Shown here: positions 26,753-35,169 of the stretch, piece by piece
Numbering within the stretch: the stretch's first letter is position 1
Layout of the letters: each line of letters begins with the position of its first letter
NCBI GenBank assembly: GCA_006226375.1
Contig: SBHC01000041.1
Location: forward strand, 62,001 to 126,000
Direction: 5' to 3'
Length of the DNA: 64,000 nucleotides
DNA from: Deltaproteobacteria bacterium
GTDB taxonomy: Bacteria > Myxococcota_C > UBA6777
Position numbers and translations under genes: made by a program
The notes under the pieces: model-generated
Database searches by the model: none
What the model was told of the DNA's origin: nothing
The model's input: only the letters and a program-made list of their open reading frames with translations

Positions 26753-28486
26753 TTGAACTGGAAAGCCACTACTGCTGTTTGCTGTGTTTTGTGCTGTTTG
26801 CTCTTTGCACATTGCACACGTGCGATGCGTACACCATGCCAAAGCAATGGGGACTGCACAGCCAACCAAAAGTGTGTTGCTGCAGGTTGTGTGCAGGCAG
26901 AGTGCACAAGCGCTGAAGACTGCGGGACTCACCAGAGATGCGATCGAGGGCAATGCGAAGCAACCATCCAATGCCCAGAAGGCCAGACACTGTGTGGCCA
27001 AGAGTGTGTCAACACACAAACAAACCCTACACATTGTGGAGCCTGCGCCCGGTCGTGTGGAGAAGGCATTCGCTGCCTCAACGGCACATGTGGTTGCCAA
27101 GAAGGAAAACCTTGTGATGGCTCGGACCGAAAGATCTGCATCAACCAAACGTGCCGAGAGACTTGGGTTGTACAAAGCAAATCGGAGTCAGGGCCCAACC
27201 ACCAGTGCATCCCAAGACATATCACCTACACTTCCGACGGAGTCTTTGTCACTGGCGGCTTTGGTGGACGCGTCACCTTTCCCACCCATCCTGCCCAAAA
27301 GTTCTTGGCCAAAGGAAGGTACCTGGGGCCACACGATGTCTATGTCGGTCGGATCGATCTGCAGGGGAAGTGGCTTTGGGTCAGACAGGCTGGGGGAAGT
27401 GATATAGATGAAGGGCACGGCATCGGTGTCCATCAAGCCAAAGGCCGGGTCTTTCTTTCAGGAGGATTCAAATCTCCAACATTTCAATGCTTTGACCAAA
27501 CGGCAATCCAGGTTGCAGCCGAAGCATCGCCCAACAAAGGAGACTATGACTTTTTCTTGGCGGAGCTGGATATCCTTGGGAACTGGAAAAAAGTCGTCTC
27601 CAACGGCGGACGCTACAGTGACCACGCAACAGCCTTAACCGTGGATGAGCAAGGGACAGCCTACAGCGTGGGGTGGTGGTCGACTCTGGTCAATGGACAA
27701 AATCCAAACGGCTTCGATCTGCTCACGTTGTCTTATACCACCGAGGTCGCTTACAAGGTCCACCCTGAAGGCAAACAGGGCCATGACAAAGCCGAAGACA
27801 TCGCAGTGGGTAGCAACGGAAACCTCTACTTTGTTGGGCAGGCCACAGGCTCACTGATGGGGCTCCAAGGCGGAGAAACCCCGTTTGCTTTTGTCGCTCA
27901 GATGCACCGTAACAAGCTCTCCACGTTGGGAAAGGTATGGGGCCCAACCACGCCGCCAGGCTCCACAAGCTACGCACGAAGAGTGGCTGTGGATGGGCAA
28001 GGCAATGTGTATATCGCTGGAATTTTTCTTGATGGGCCAATCCACTTTACCATCAACGGCACCCAAACAACGCTCACACCTCAACGAGAAGACGTCTTTG
28101 TTGCCAAGATGGATCCCAAAGGAAATTGGCTTTGGGCCAGGCGCGCAGGAAGTCCAGCCGAAGAGACATTGGGAGGCCTCGGAGTTGATGGACGAGGCAA
28201 CGTATACATAGCGGGTGGCTTCAGCGGGACAGCATCCTTCGGCACTCACTCTATCAGTTCCAACGGAGCCCTCGACCTCTTTGTGGCCAAGCTGACGACA
28301 AACGGTGAATGGCTTTGGGCGAGAGGTGCCGGTGGCCCAGAAAACGATGCGATTCAAACTCTCGCCGTTGACAAGGATGGGAATTACTACCCTGCGGGTT
28401 TATTCAACCGCACCTTCTCCATGGGAGCAGCTTCTGTTGCGACGCTGGGAGACTATGAGTGCCTGGTTTCCAAAAACCTCCCATAG
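26753..28486 (+). CDS. SBBP-repeat Cys-rich secreted lipoprotein
   Basis: The protein (577 residues) starts at a TTG with GAGGGA about seven bases upstream. The next residues give a hydrophobic signal with Cys candidates for lipid attachment (CCLLFAHC). Three to four Cys-rich modules follow (CQSNGDCTANQKCVAAGC; THCGACARSC). The rest is a propeller of SBBP repeats (VDGQGNVYIAGIF, VDGRGNVYIAGGFSG, VDKDGNYYPAGLF) with repeated GNWLWARRAGSP-like strands. It shares order and motifs with the interrupted gene at 9490-11787, so these are paralogs. An upstream frame to 26603 is rejected because it lacks signal-like sequence. Function is unknown; a surface role is likely. Its stop is six bases from the stop of the convergent lipase gene. 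Confidence 0.82.
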   Translation: MNWKATTAVCCVLCCLLFAHCTRAMRTPCQSNGDCTANQKCVAAGCVQAECTSAEDCGTHQRCDRGQCEATIQCPEGQTLCGQECVNTQTNPTHCGACARSCGEGIRCLNGTCGCQEGKPCDGSDRKICINQTCRETWVVQSKSESGPNHQCIPRHITYTSDGVFVTGGFGGRVTFPTHPAQKFLAKGRYLGPHDVYVGRIDLQGKWLWVRQAGGSDIDEGHGIGVHQAKGRVFLSGGFKSPTFQCFDQTAIQVAAEASPNKGDYDFFLAELDILGNWKKVVSNGGRYSDHATALTVDEQGTAYSVGWWSTLVNGQNPNGFDLLTLSYTTEVAYKVHPEGKQGHDKAEDIAVGSNGNLYFVGQATGSLMGLQGGETPFAFVAQMHRNKLSTLGKVWGPTTPPGSTSYARRVAVDGQGNVYIAGIFLDGPIHFTINGTQTTLTPQREDVFVAKMDPKGNWLWARRAGSPAEETLGGLGVDGRGNVYIAGGFSGTASFGTHSISSNGALDLFVAKLTTNGEWLWARGAGGPENDAIQTLAVDKDGNYYPAGLFNRTFSMGAASVATLGDYECLVSKNLP

Positions 28487-28492
28487 CACCCA

Positions 28493-29185
28493 TCAATGTT
28501 GAGGCAACACGGATCCCCACTCTTCTCGATGCAACCGAGCGTCTTCTCGCCCCAGCAAGAAAAGTTGGCGCGTTCGCTCTTCATTGGTCCGAAACACCCA
28601 AGACCTTGGGAACGTACGCCAACGCTGCAGAGCAAACGAAAACCGGGGAATCTCTTGAAGAGGTCGACTCTTGGTTCGGGAGAGGGCACCATCAATGTAT
28701 CGACCCTCTGGTGTCTTTACCCACAAAGAGCCTGATAAAATGGGAACAAAGGATGTTGCGACAAGTCCATTAACAATGTCGGAGTTGCTCGACCAGTTGG
28801 AAAGAACCTTCTGCCGGAACGATGGGACTTGCGTGACAGATAGATACAATCGTTCTCGTGCCTTTTCAAACCGCTTCGGCTCTTCATCCAAAAACGCAAG
28901 AACACGTTTGCTGGCAAGTTCATAGCTTCGTTTCCCAAGAAAGAAGCCATTCCCTTTGGAGAGTTCACGAATCAAAGGCTGATGAATATCTTCAAACAAC
29001 CTTTGACAGTCCAGCCCAAGGGCAAGGGCCACGGCCGCTTGTCCTCCTCCAGAGACTCCCGAGAAGAAACACTCCTTCAGAGTACAAGTTTCCTGCAAGT
29101 AGGAAGCTATCCCAATCTGATAGGCAGCACAAAGCCCGGATGAGCCGAAGGAAAGTAGGATAGAGTTGGAGCCACTCATGAGCAT
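28493..29185 (-). CDS. Patatin-like (PNPLA/ATGL-type) lipase
   Basis: The protein (230 residues) shows a Gly-rich oxyanion segment LSFGSSGLCAAYQIGIA near residue 11, the nucleophile elbow GVSGG (Ser45) and a later YIDGALS, the Asp-Gly of the patatin Ser/Asp dyad. The first motif, 'SFGSSG-x4-YQIG', resembles the animal adipose-lipase PNPLA group more than plant patatin. It should hydrolyse acyl esters of glycerolipids. It overlaps the end of the UbiA gene by ten bases, so translation is probably coupled and it is the last gene of the lipid operon. ATG at 29185 has AGGA four bases upstream; ATG at 29179 is an alternative. Confidence 0.78.
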   Translation of the reverse strand: MLMSGSNSILLSFGSSGLCAAYQIGIASYLQETCTLKECFFSGVSGGGQAAVALALGLDCQRLFEDIHQPLIRELSKGNGFFLGKRSYELASKRVLAFLDEEPKRFEKARERLYLSVTQVPSFRQKVLSNWSSNSDIVNGLVATSFVPILSGSLWVKTPEGRYIDGALSRTKSRPLQEIPRFSFALQRWRTFPRSWVFRTNEERTRQLFLLGREDARLHREEWGSVLPQH

Positions 29186-30222
29186 TTTTCCTGAAGTGCG
29201 GAGGGTTGTGCATAGGAAAGAGTGAAGCCCTGGACATGATAAAGAATCGCCCCCAAGCCGACAGGAACGAGAATCAAGAGGCACAAGAGCAAGACATAGC
29301 TAGCCTCAACGCGATCCGCGACAACAACAGCGTTTGCCAACAGCGAGAGAAACAAGAAGAGGCCTGCCATGTTGTTGGAGGCCGCGAGGGCTTCTTCACT
29401 TCGAAGACTCATCACGCGCCAGATCTGCACCAGAGAAAAAAGCAAGTGCAGGGAAAACATCACGTACTGAAACAAGCTGGTAGAGACGTAAAGGAAGATA
29501 CCGCTTCCAACCAACTGGAGCGTGTAAGCATACACATACAAAGACCCTGGCAAGTCAAACGAACCATCGGAGTGCAACTTCGCACCGAGCCATGCGGGAA
29601 GCGAGCAGGTGGGGCCTGCGGTACGGATGTCGTTGGGCAACTCTTTGAGAGAGCTAAACACTCCGTTAAAGAGCAAGCCCCAAAGAAACATCGACGCAAA
29701 GACCAAGAGCGTAAAGGTAGACAGAGGCTGCCCTGTCGCTGTCGCCCCCAACAAAACGGTAGAAGTGTAGCAAAGGGAAATGCAAACATCCGTGAAGAAA
29801 GGAAAGGAGTTGTACTTGCTATAGAAGCTATGAATGGCGCCTGCGAGCCAGAAGACACCTAGAAACGAATAGCTTGCCCAGCCAAGCTCCAAGCAATAAC
29901 ATACAGCCAAGGAGAGAGGGATCTGTGCAGCCACCACCCACCAAAGCTGCGTGGTTGTCACCTTGCCTTGGACCAGCGGTGACTTCTGTCGAAACGGTGA
30001 ACCTTTGTCAACAGGCAGGTCTACAATATCATTCATCAGCATAATGTAGTGGTGACCGGACCATCCAAGAAACAGCAAACCCAACACAAGAGAGAGTTCG
30101 GGCGATGGGGTCGCAGTAAGTGCGCCGAGCAAAGGCATCATCAAGAACCAACCGATGCTCGCAAAGCGGACTTGTGCATTGTAACCGTGGACAAACTTAA
30201 GAATCGTATTCAAGGTGTTCAT
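29176..30222 (-). CDS. UbiA-superfamily prenyltransferase
   Basis: The protein (348 residues) has eight to nine predicted membrane helices and the first prenyl-diphosphate/Mg site NDIVDLPVDK at residues 64-73 (N-D-x2-D-x3-D). The following SPFRQKSPLVQGKV is the usual UbiA sequence after that site. The second site is represented by LKELPNDIRTAG near the middle. Family members attach a polyprenyl chain to an aromatic or other acceptor in the membrane. Which acceptor is used here cannot be read from the sequence. It sits nine bases after the CFA-synthase-like gene and overlaps the lipase gene, so all three are likely expressed together. Confidence 0.87.
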   Translation of the reverse strand: MNTLNTILKFVHGYNAQVRFASIGWFLMMPLLGALTATPSPELSLVLGLLFLGWSGHHYIMLMNDIVDLPVDKGSPFRQKSPLVQGKVTTTQLWWVVAAQIPLSLAVCYCLELGWASYSFLGVFWLAGAIHSFYSKYNSFPFFTDVCISLCYTSTVLLGATATGQPLSTFTLLVFASMFLWGLLFNGVFSSLKELPNDIRTAGPTCSLPAWLGAKLHSDGSFDLPGSLYVYAYTLQLVGSGIFLYVSTSLFQYVMFSLHLLFSLVQIWRVMSLRSEEALAASNNMAGLFLFLSLLANAVVVADRVEASYVLLLCLLILVPVGLGAILYHVQGFTLSYAQPSALQEKCS

Positions 30223-30231
30223 GGATTCCCC

Positions 30232-31575
30232 CTAAAGCATGGAATGAGTAAATGGCGAGCCGTACGGTTGTTTTTCAAAGACCATTTGGACCAACGTGGT
30301 TCCTGTTTCCATCGCTGCTGAACCCATGGACCATGCGTAGTAATAGGCACGGTAATGACGCTCGGAATATCGCTGAATCACTTGCTCCTTGTGTTGGACC
30401 AAGTTCGCGAGCCAATGCTGCCCTGTGCGAGCGTAATGGACGCCAAAGGTCTCAGAGTGAACGACGCGAAGTTCGCCAGTTGCCATCGCTGCTCGGGCGA
30501 GGTCCCCGTGGCTCACAGCGTCGGAGTTGGGCATCACAAGGGCAGGAAACGTTGGAAACTTGGTCCGGCCATCAACGAAGAAGACGCCGTCGTTGTACAT
30601 CATGGTATGAAGCACCAGACGGCCTCCTGGACGAAGATGACTTGCAAGCGTTTTGAGATAGGTGTTCAGATAGTTACGACCGACATGAGTGACCATACCA
30701 ACCGTCACGATTCGATCGAATGTTTCGTTGGGATCAAGCTCCCGATAGTCCTGGTACACAAACTCACACCCAGGGTAATTCTCCCTCGCGTACTCAATCT
30801 GTTCGCGGGAAAGCGCTATCCCTTTGACAGAGGCTCCTGAGCTTTCATAGATGAGATGAGAGAGTTGCCCCCAACCACAGCCCACCTCAAGCACTCGATG
30901 GTGAGGCTCAACTCGCAGCTTCCCGACGACCTTCTCCATTTTGTTGCGCTGGGCTTCATCATAGGTCTGCTCTGGATGAGCCCATATCGCGGATGAATAT
31001 TGCATGTCGCGACCAATCATCCAGCGCTGAAAGTCATTGCCTACATCGTAGGTAATGCCCACCATCGTTTTGTTGTGTTCAATGGTATTTTCCAGTGACC
31101 GATCCAACTTTGCCCTCAACTTACGGCCATAAGGTAGCCAGCGAGTCGAAAACCGAACCGGAGAGCGAAACAACGACACGTTCAACAACAAAATGAGAAC
31201 AACCCGATACACGGATTCAGATTCCCACTTTTGGTTGACATAGCCCAACCCCAAATTGAGCTCTCCCCCCGTCAAAATATCGCGGTACAGCGTAGTATCA
31301 GCGACCACCATCCGCGCTTGCAACGGTGCATCTTCGGGGCCAAAGGCTCGACTCGTTCCATCAACCTCTTCGATGACAAGGCGGCCATGTTCCAGCTTCG
31401 AGAGAACCCTGAAAAAGATTCGCCGAGCGATGCGATCAAGAAAGCCAGGACGAGGCGTTGCTCTTCTCTCTACTGGAGCAAGGTGTGTGGTAATACGCTC
31501 TGCGGCTTGTTGAACTCGCTCAGAAAGTAAAACAGACTCCTGGTTCGCTGTCCTTATTCTCTTTGACTCTGACAT
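30232..31575 (-). CDS. Cyclopropane-fatty-acid-synthase-like SAM methyltransferase with altered active site
   Basis: The protein (447 residues) follows the CFA synthase layout: an N-terminal lipid-binding part, YDVGNDFQRWMIGRDMQYSS (about 176-195), SAM loop VLEVGCGWGQL (228-238), HTMM after GGRLVL and a C-terminal HYRAYYYAW. GGAG lies five bases before the ATG. Two positions differ from E. coli-type enzymes: the Cys of YSCA is Ser (YSSA, 193-196) and the Glu of the FEHVG motif is Thr (MVTHVG, Thr295). In E. coli CFA synthase these Cys and Glu residues help hold the catalytic bicarbonate. The reaction may thus be a different methyl transfer to lipid acyl chains. It is the first gene of the operon, behind three operator-like palindromes. 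Confidence 0.88.
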   Translation of the reverse strand: MSESKRIRTANQESVLLSERVQQAAERITTHLAPVERRATPRPGFLDRIARRIFFRVLSKLEHGRLVIEEVDGTSRAFGPEDAPLQARMVVADTTLYRDILTGGELNLGLGYVNQKWESESVYRVVLILLLNVSLFRSPVRFSTRWLPYGRKLRAKLDRSLENTIEHNKTMVGITYDVGNDFQRWMIGRDMQYSSAIWAHPEQTYDEAQRNKMEKVVGKLRVEPHHRVLEVGCGWGQLSHLIYESSGASVKGIALSREQIEYARENYPGCEFVYQDYRELDPNETFDRIVTVGMVTHVGRNYLNTYLKTLASHLRPGGRLVLHTMMYNDGVFFVDGRTKFPTFPALVMPNSDAVSHGDLARAAMATGELRVVHSETFGVHYARTGQHWLANLVQHKEQVIQRYSERHYRAYYYAWSMGSAAMETGTTLVQMVFEKQPYGSPFTHSML

Positions 31576-31902
31576 AGTAACTCCACATTCTTATGCAACT
31601 GTGGAAGAGATTGAGGCTCTCCCGTTCATTGCTATTCCTGTTCTGTTTGCATTGTGGAGTGGGTTCTGCAAGCGCTTGGCCAGGCGAAGCAAAACGAAAA
31701 AATAGTCTTACAGGAGAGAAACTTAACAACCTGCAACGAGGCAACAGAAGCCAGAGTGTTCACGTACGCTAACACAAGTGTTCACATACGCTAACACTCA
31801 ATGTTCACCTTGTATAACAGTGTCCACGACTTGCCCAGACCAGCCCAAAGGGACGTCGCTGCGAACATGAGCTTCGCCATCTTTCCAACGAAAGGCTTCT
31901 TC
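31576..31902. other. Intergenic region between PNPOx gene and lipid operon
   Basis: There is no gene in these 327 bases. It holds the three operator-like elements and presumably the promoter of the lipid operon. I could not single out a convincing -35/-10 pair. Confidence 0.55.
31757..31819. promoter_or_regulatory. Three phased operator-like palindromes upstream of the lipid operon
   Basis: Three copies of an 18-base element of the form TGTTCAC-N6-TAACA lie at 31757-31774, 31779-31796 and 31802-31819. The first two extend to the near-palindrome GTGTTCACGTACGCTAACAC with core CGTACG or CATACG; the third keeps only the outer arms. They start 22 and 23 bases apart, two helical turns, so a bound regulator would sit on one face of the DNA. 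They lie 180-240 bases upstream of the CFA-like gene. The size and symmetry fit a dimeric TetR- or MarR-like repressor. The regulator is not identified. Confidence 0.65.
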
Positions 31903-32460
31903 TTACATTGTCTCTACAACGTCGCGGAATTCTTCGACGGTGTAACGTGGGGTGATATGTTGACGACAGTTCACATCCCACGCATCCACGGTAAACACCA
32001 AGACACGTTCGGGAACACCGGGATAATCAGGATCGCGGACTCGCTCCAAAAGTTCGTCATCCCCTTCCACAAACGCAGCCCGCCCCCAGATTTTGATGCG
32101 CTGGCGATTGGGGTAATCCATCAAAAAGAGGAAGGCCTTGTTGTTTTCGCTCAAGTTACCCAGAGAGATGTACTGACGATTGCCCTTGTAGTCAGCAAAC
32201 GCCAGTCGACGCTCATCCAACACCTTGAGGAATCCCTTGGGACCCCCGCGATGCTGAATGTAAGGTTGTCCGTCTGCAGAGGCGGTTCCCAAGTAAAAGG
32301 TGTCGCGCGCCGCGATGAAGTCGGCCAGCTCGTCGGAGATAACGTCGGACCAATCACGCTTTTCGGCCATTCGTTGGTAGTTGGTCCTTGAGCCCCGCTC
32401 TTCCTGAGCCTGTTTCACTGCCGGAGTAAACGCAATATCCATGCGATAGTCCTGGTTCAT
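31903..32460 (-). CDS. Pyridoxamine-5'-phosphate-oxidase-family flavin-binding protein
   Basis: The 185-residue protein has the split-barrel flavin-binding fold: ADFIAARDTFYLGTASADGQPYIQHRGGPKGFLKVLD, then LAFADYKGNRQYISLGNLSEN and RIKIWGRAAFV. This is the large group of FMN/F420-type proteins related to PNPOx rather than the vitamin-B6 enzyme itself. It may act as an oxidoreductase on small molecules. GGTGG six bases before the ATG at 32460 supports the start. It follows the VOC gene by 62 bases and is likely co-transcribed with it. Confidence 0.85.
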   Translation of the reverse strand: MNQDYRMDIAFTPAVKQAQEERGSRTNYQRMAEKRDWSDVISDELADFIAARDTFYLGTASADGQPYIQHRGGPKGFLKVLDERRLAFADYKGNRQYISLGNLSENNKAFLFLMDYPNRQRIKIWGRAAFVEGDDELLERVRDPDYPGVPERVLVFTVDAWDVNCRQHITPRYTVEEFRDVVETM

Positions 32461-32522
32461 GACTGACCACCTTTCTTTCCATCGACATCCACTGCAACGT
32501 TGTGCTGCTTGGATGGTTCGTT

Positions 32523-32933
32523 TCATTCTGGTAACGCGATAAACTCCACTCGAACACCGCCAGGTATGTTGCACATCATGTGTTGCACCTCGCCGCCACC
32601 CAGAGATTCTGGAGCAAACTCTACATCCACACCTGGGTGCTGCTCCAAGATGCTATGCAACTCCTGTAACGCAGCCTGACTTGGGACACGCAGCGCCATG
32701 TGGTGCAAGCCCACACAGTTCTTTCGATCAAACCCTGACGCTGTCGCAGGATTGCTCACTTGCCACAGCGTAATCATGACCGCTCCATCCGAGACAAACA
32801 CAGCCGGATATTCTGGCTTCTCACCGACTTTCTGAAAGCCCAACACGTCCATAAAAAAAGCACGGGTGTCTTCAATGTTTGGAACGGTTAATCCGACATG
32901 ATGCACACCTTGGGTCCATGCAACTTCACTCAT
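32523..32933 (-). CDS. VOC-family (glyoxalase/bleomycin-resistance fold) protein
   Basis: The protein (136 residues) shows the paired beta-alpha-beta-beta-beta modules of the vicinal oxygen chelate fold: HHVGLTVPNIEDTRAFFMDV with metal-ligand His at the start, LHHMALRVPS opening module two, and GVRVEFIALPE with Glu at the end. Members include glyoxalase I, epimerases and resistance proteins, and the sequence does not decide between them. The start has AAGGAGG five bases upstream. It is divergent from a LysR gene, a classic arrangement for control by that regulator. Confidence 0.87.
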   Translation of the reverse strand: MSEVAWTQGVHHVGLTVPNIEDTRAFFMDVLGFQKVGEKPEYPAVFVSDGAVMITLWQVSNPATASGFDRKNCVGLHHMALRVPSQAALQELHSILEQHPGVDVEFAPESLGGGEVQHMMCNIPGGVRVEFIALPE

Positions 32934-33009
32934 AAGAACCTCCTTACCAACGTTGAAATGGGTACGTTATTGTTTTCTAACTCTTGCTTACACCCAAAGA
33001 ATATTCATC

Positions 33010-33054
33010 TACGCTTTGCGTACAATACCGTTTTTTGTAGAATCACTGTCTACA
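33010..33054. promoter_or_regulatory. Inverted repeats in the LysR/VOC divergent region
   Basis: TACGC-TTT-GCGTA (33010-33022) and TGTAGA-N7-TCTACA (33036-33054) are perfect inverted repeats in the 157-base gap between the VOC gene and the LysR gene. LysR proteins often bind such sites and repress their own gene while controlling the divergent one. Confidence 0.45.
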
Positions 33055-33090
33055 GTTCGTGAACAGCAAAGAGCGAAGGGTAAGAACAAG

Positions 33091-33981
33091 ATGGACCGAT
33101 TAACCAACATGGAAGCTTTTGTCCGTGTCGTTGAGGCAGGCAGCTTTAGCGGTGCTGCCCGTCGATGGGGACGCTCCAAAGCCGTCGTCAGCAAATATGT
33201 TGGGATGTTGGAGGAGTATTTGGATGTGGAGCTTCTTCGTCGCTCGACCCGCTCCTTAAGCCTGACAGATGCTGGTGAATTGTACTACCGTCGCTGCCTT
33301 GCATTGCTCGACGAACTTACAGACCTGGAAGCCTCTCTTCACAGTGAACATATCTCGCCTCGTGGACGCCTCCGAATCACGGCACCACCAGGGTTAATGG
33401 AACGATACCAGTACGAACTAACAACAACGTTTGCTGCGCGGTACCCAGACATTTCCATGGAGTTCTCGCTCACACACCGCATGGTGGATCTGGTGGAGGA
33501 AGGGTTTGACATCGCGATCCGTGTCACCCAGCCCAAAGACTCCTCTCTTGTGATCCGGAAGTTGGCTCCTGCACCGTTGGTCATGGTCGCTTCGCCGCAC
33601 TATCTGAAAACATACGGAACCCCAGAAAAGCCCGAAGATTTGCGGGAGCATGCCTGCCTGATCGACACCAATTTTCGCGAACGGAACAAGTGGAAGTTTA
33701 AGGTGGATGGGAAGGAGGAAAGCATCGCAGTCACCGGACGGTTTGAGGTAAACAGCCCGTTGATGTTGCACGACCTCGCTCTCCAGGATCAGGGCATTGC
33801 CATGCTCCCCATGTTCATCGCAGAAGAAGCGCTGCAGGAAGGAACGCTGGTCTCTCTGTTGGAAGACAGTATCGCGCTCAAGTGGTCGATTGTAGCGATG
33901 TATCCGAGGCGTCGCTTCGTCTCAGGACGAGTTCGCGCCTTCCTTGACTTCCTGGTTGAGGTGTTTCGCAACGAAGGGTAA
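33091..33981 (+). CDS. LysR-family transcriptional regulator (first)
   Basis: The protein (296 residues) has the N-terminal winged helix-turn-helix (NMEAFVRVVEAGSFSGAARRWGRS, then LSLTDAGELYYRRC) and a periplasmic-binding-like effector domain with VDLVEEGFDIAIRV. It is close in pattern to the DmlR/AaeR-type clade. The ATG at 33091 with AAGGG and the normal family N-terminus decides the start; the frame runs upstream to 32953 over the divergent control region. It likely controls the divergent VOC-PNPOx genes. The effector is unknown. Confidence 0.9.
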   Translation: MDRLTNMEAFVRVVEAGSFSGAARRWGRSKAVVSKYVGMLEEYLDVELLRRSTRSLSLTDAGELYYRRCLALLDELTDLEASLHSEHISPRGRLRITAPPGLMERYQYELTTTFAARYPDISMEFSLTHRMVDLVEEGFDIAIRVTQPKDSSLVIRKLAPAPLVMVASPHYLKTYGTPEKPEDLREHACLIDTNFRERNKWKFKVDGKEESIAVTGRFEVNSPLMLHDLALQDQGIAMLPMFIAEEALQEGTLVSLLEDSIALKWSIVAMYPRRRFVSGRVRAFLDFLVEVFRNEG

Positions 33982-34050
33982 ACTTCCCCTTCCATTTCAA
34001 TGACCCTAAAAAGCCACGGCCCAACCAGCAGCATAGGGAGAAGACTCAAA

Positions 34051-35028
34051 ATGGAAACAACCGACTTGAATCTGCTTGTCACGTTGGATGCTCTGCTGCA
34101 AGAAAGCAGCGTCACCGGAGCAGCCCGTCGTTTGGGGCTTTCAACGCCGGCTGTCAGTCATGCTCTTGCCCGGCTTCGACAGCGCTTCGATGACCCGTTG
34201 TTGGTTCGTGCCGGTCGCACGATGGTGCTAACACCGCGAGCCGAAGCAATGCGAGCCAAAGTTCGCGACACCATCGCTCTCGCCAGTCAGGTGTATGCCA
34301 GCCCTGAAGAGTTCTCTCCAGACCGGTTGGACACCACCTACAACATTCTCGCAAGCGACTATGTGCATCTTATCCTTGGAGAACAATTGGACGCTTACCT
34401 TAACGACCAAGCGCCGCTGTTGAACCTACGCTTTCAACCCAACTCAGTGGACGATGTGGAGCAGCTTCGGAGCGGTGAAGCCGACCTTGCCATCGGCATT
34501 TACGGCAAGCTCCCCCCGGAAATGAAAGTTCGCGCCCTGATCACAGACACCTTTGTTTGCGTGGTTCGTTCGGAGCACCCAGACATTCAAGACACCCTTA
34601 CCCTTGAACAATACCTCATGTTGTCTCACATCCAGATCGCCCCAAGGGGCCGACCTGGAGGCTATGTTGATGACCTCCTCGCCAAGCAAGGCCAATCCCG
34701 ACGCGTCGCACGTGCCATCCCTTACTTTACGGTGGCCATGCGTCGGGTAGCCCAATCCAACCTTATTCTTACAGCTCCAGAACGACTTGTATGGCAGCTA
34801 TCCTCTGAGTTCAACGTCAAGGTGCTTTCGCCTCCCCTCCCTCTCCAGGCTTACACGCTGAGCATGCTCTGGCACCCCCGATTTGACGGCGATACAGCCC
34901 ACCAGTGGCTACGGAACAGCTGGTACGAAGTTGCCACATCCATGGATGGGCTCAAACATAGCAACGCCCGGCGTCGACTCGACCCGACCGACCCCACAAC
35001 AGGGCAAGGACGAAAGCGCAAGACCTGA
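34051..35028 (+). CDS. LysR-family transcriptional regulator (second)
   Basis: The protein (325 residues) has the helix-turn-helix METTDLNLLVTLDALLQESS...ARRLGLSTPAVSHALARLR and a 'FDDPLLVRAGRTM' wing, typical of the NodD/PcpR-type clade, with an effector domain including LRSGEADLAIGIYG. GGGAGAAG nine bases before the ATG supports the start. It is not closely related to the LysR gene just before it. A perfect palindrome with LysR-box spacing lies in the gap downstream, ahead of the DJ-1 gene on the same strand, which may be its target. Confidence 0.9.
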   Translation: METTDLNLLVTLDALLQESSVTGAARRLGLSTPAVSHALARLRQRFDDPLLVRAGRTMVLTPRAEAMRAKVRDTIALASQVYASPEEFSPDRLDTTYNILASDYVHLILGEQLDAYLNDQAPLLNLRFQPNSVDDVEQLRSGEADLAIGIYGKLPPEMKVRALITDTFVCVVRSEHPDIQDTLTLEQYLMLSHIQIAPRGRPGGYVDDLLAKQGQSRRVARAIPYFTVAMRRVAQSNLILTAPERLVWQLSSEFNVKVLSPPLPLQAYTLSMLWHPRFDGDTAHQWLRNSWYEVATSMDGLKHSNARRRLDPTDPTTGQGRKRKT

Positions 35029-35052
35029 ACCAAACGCTTGCCTTCTATCAAC

Positions 35053-35075
35053 ATAGTTGCATACTGTGCAACTAT
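35053..35075. promoter_or_regulatory. Perfect palindrome with LysR T-N11-A spacing
   Basis: ATAGTTGCA and TGCAACTAT form a perfect nine-base inverted repeat around a five-base centre. The inner part TTGCA-N5-TGCAA has the T-N11-A spacing of LysR boxes. It overlaps the candidate -35 of the DJ-1 gene and directly follows a LysR gene. Confidence 0.6.
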
Positions 35076-35086
35076 ACCTTTCATAC
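35057..35086 (+). promoter_or_regulatory. Candidate promoter of the DJ-1/monooxygenase-like genes
   Basis: TTGCAT (35057-35062) and CATACT (35081-35086) are separated by 18 bases. The -35 lies inside the palindrome, so binding there would affect transcription. Confidence 0.35.
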
Positions 35087-35169
35087 TTTCCTATTGATGC
35101 AACCCACTCAGGCTTTTACCTTTCCTGTGTCAACGCGAATCAACGCTTATGTATGACAGGAGAGAGAGA

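Noticed and set aside
31757-31819. Short repeats that could suggest a CRISPR array
   Set aside because: Units are 18-22 bases with almost no spacer and internal symmetry, which fits operators, and no cas genes are present.
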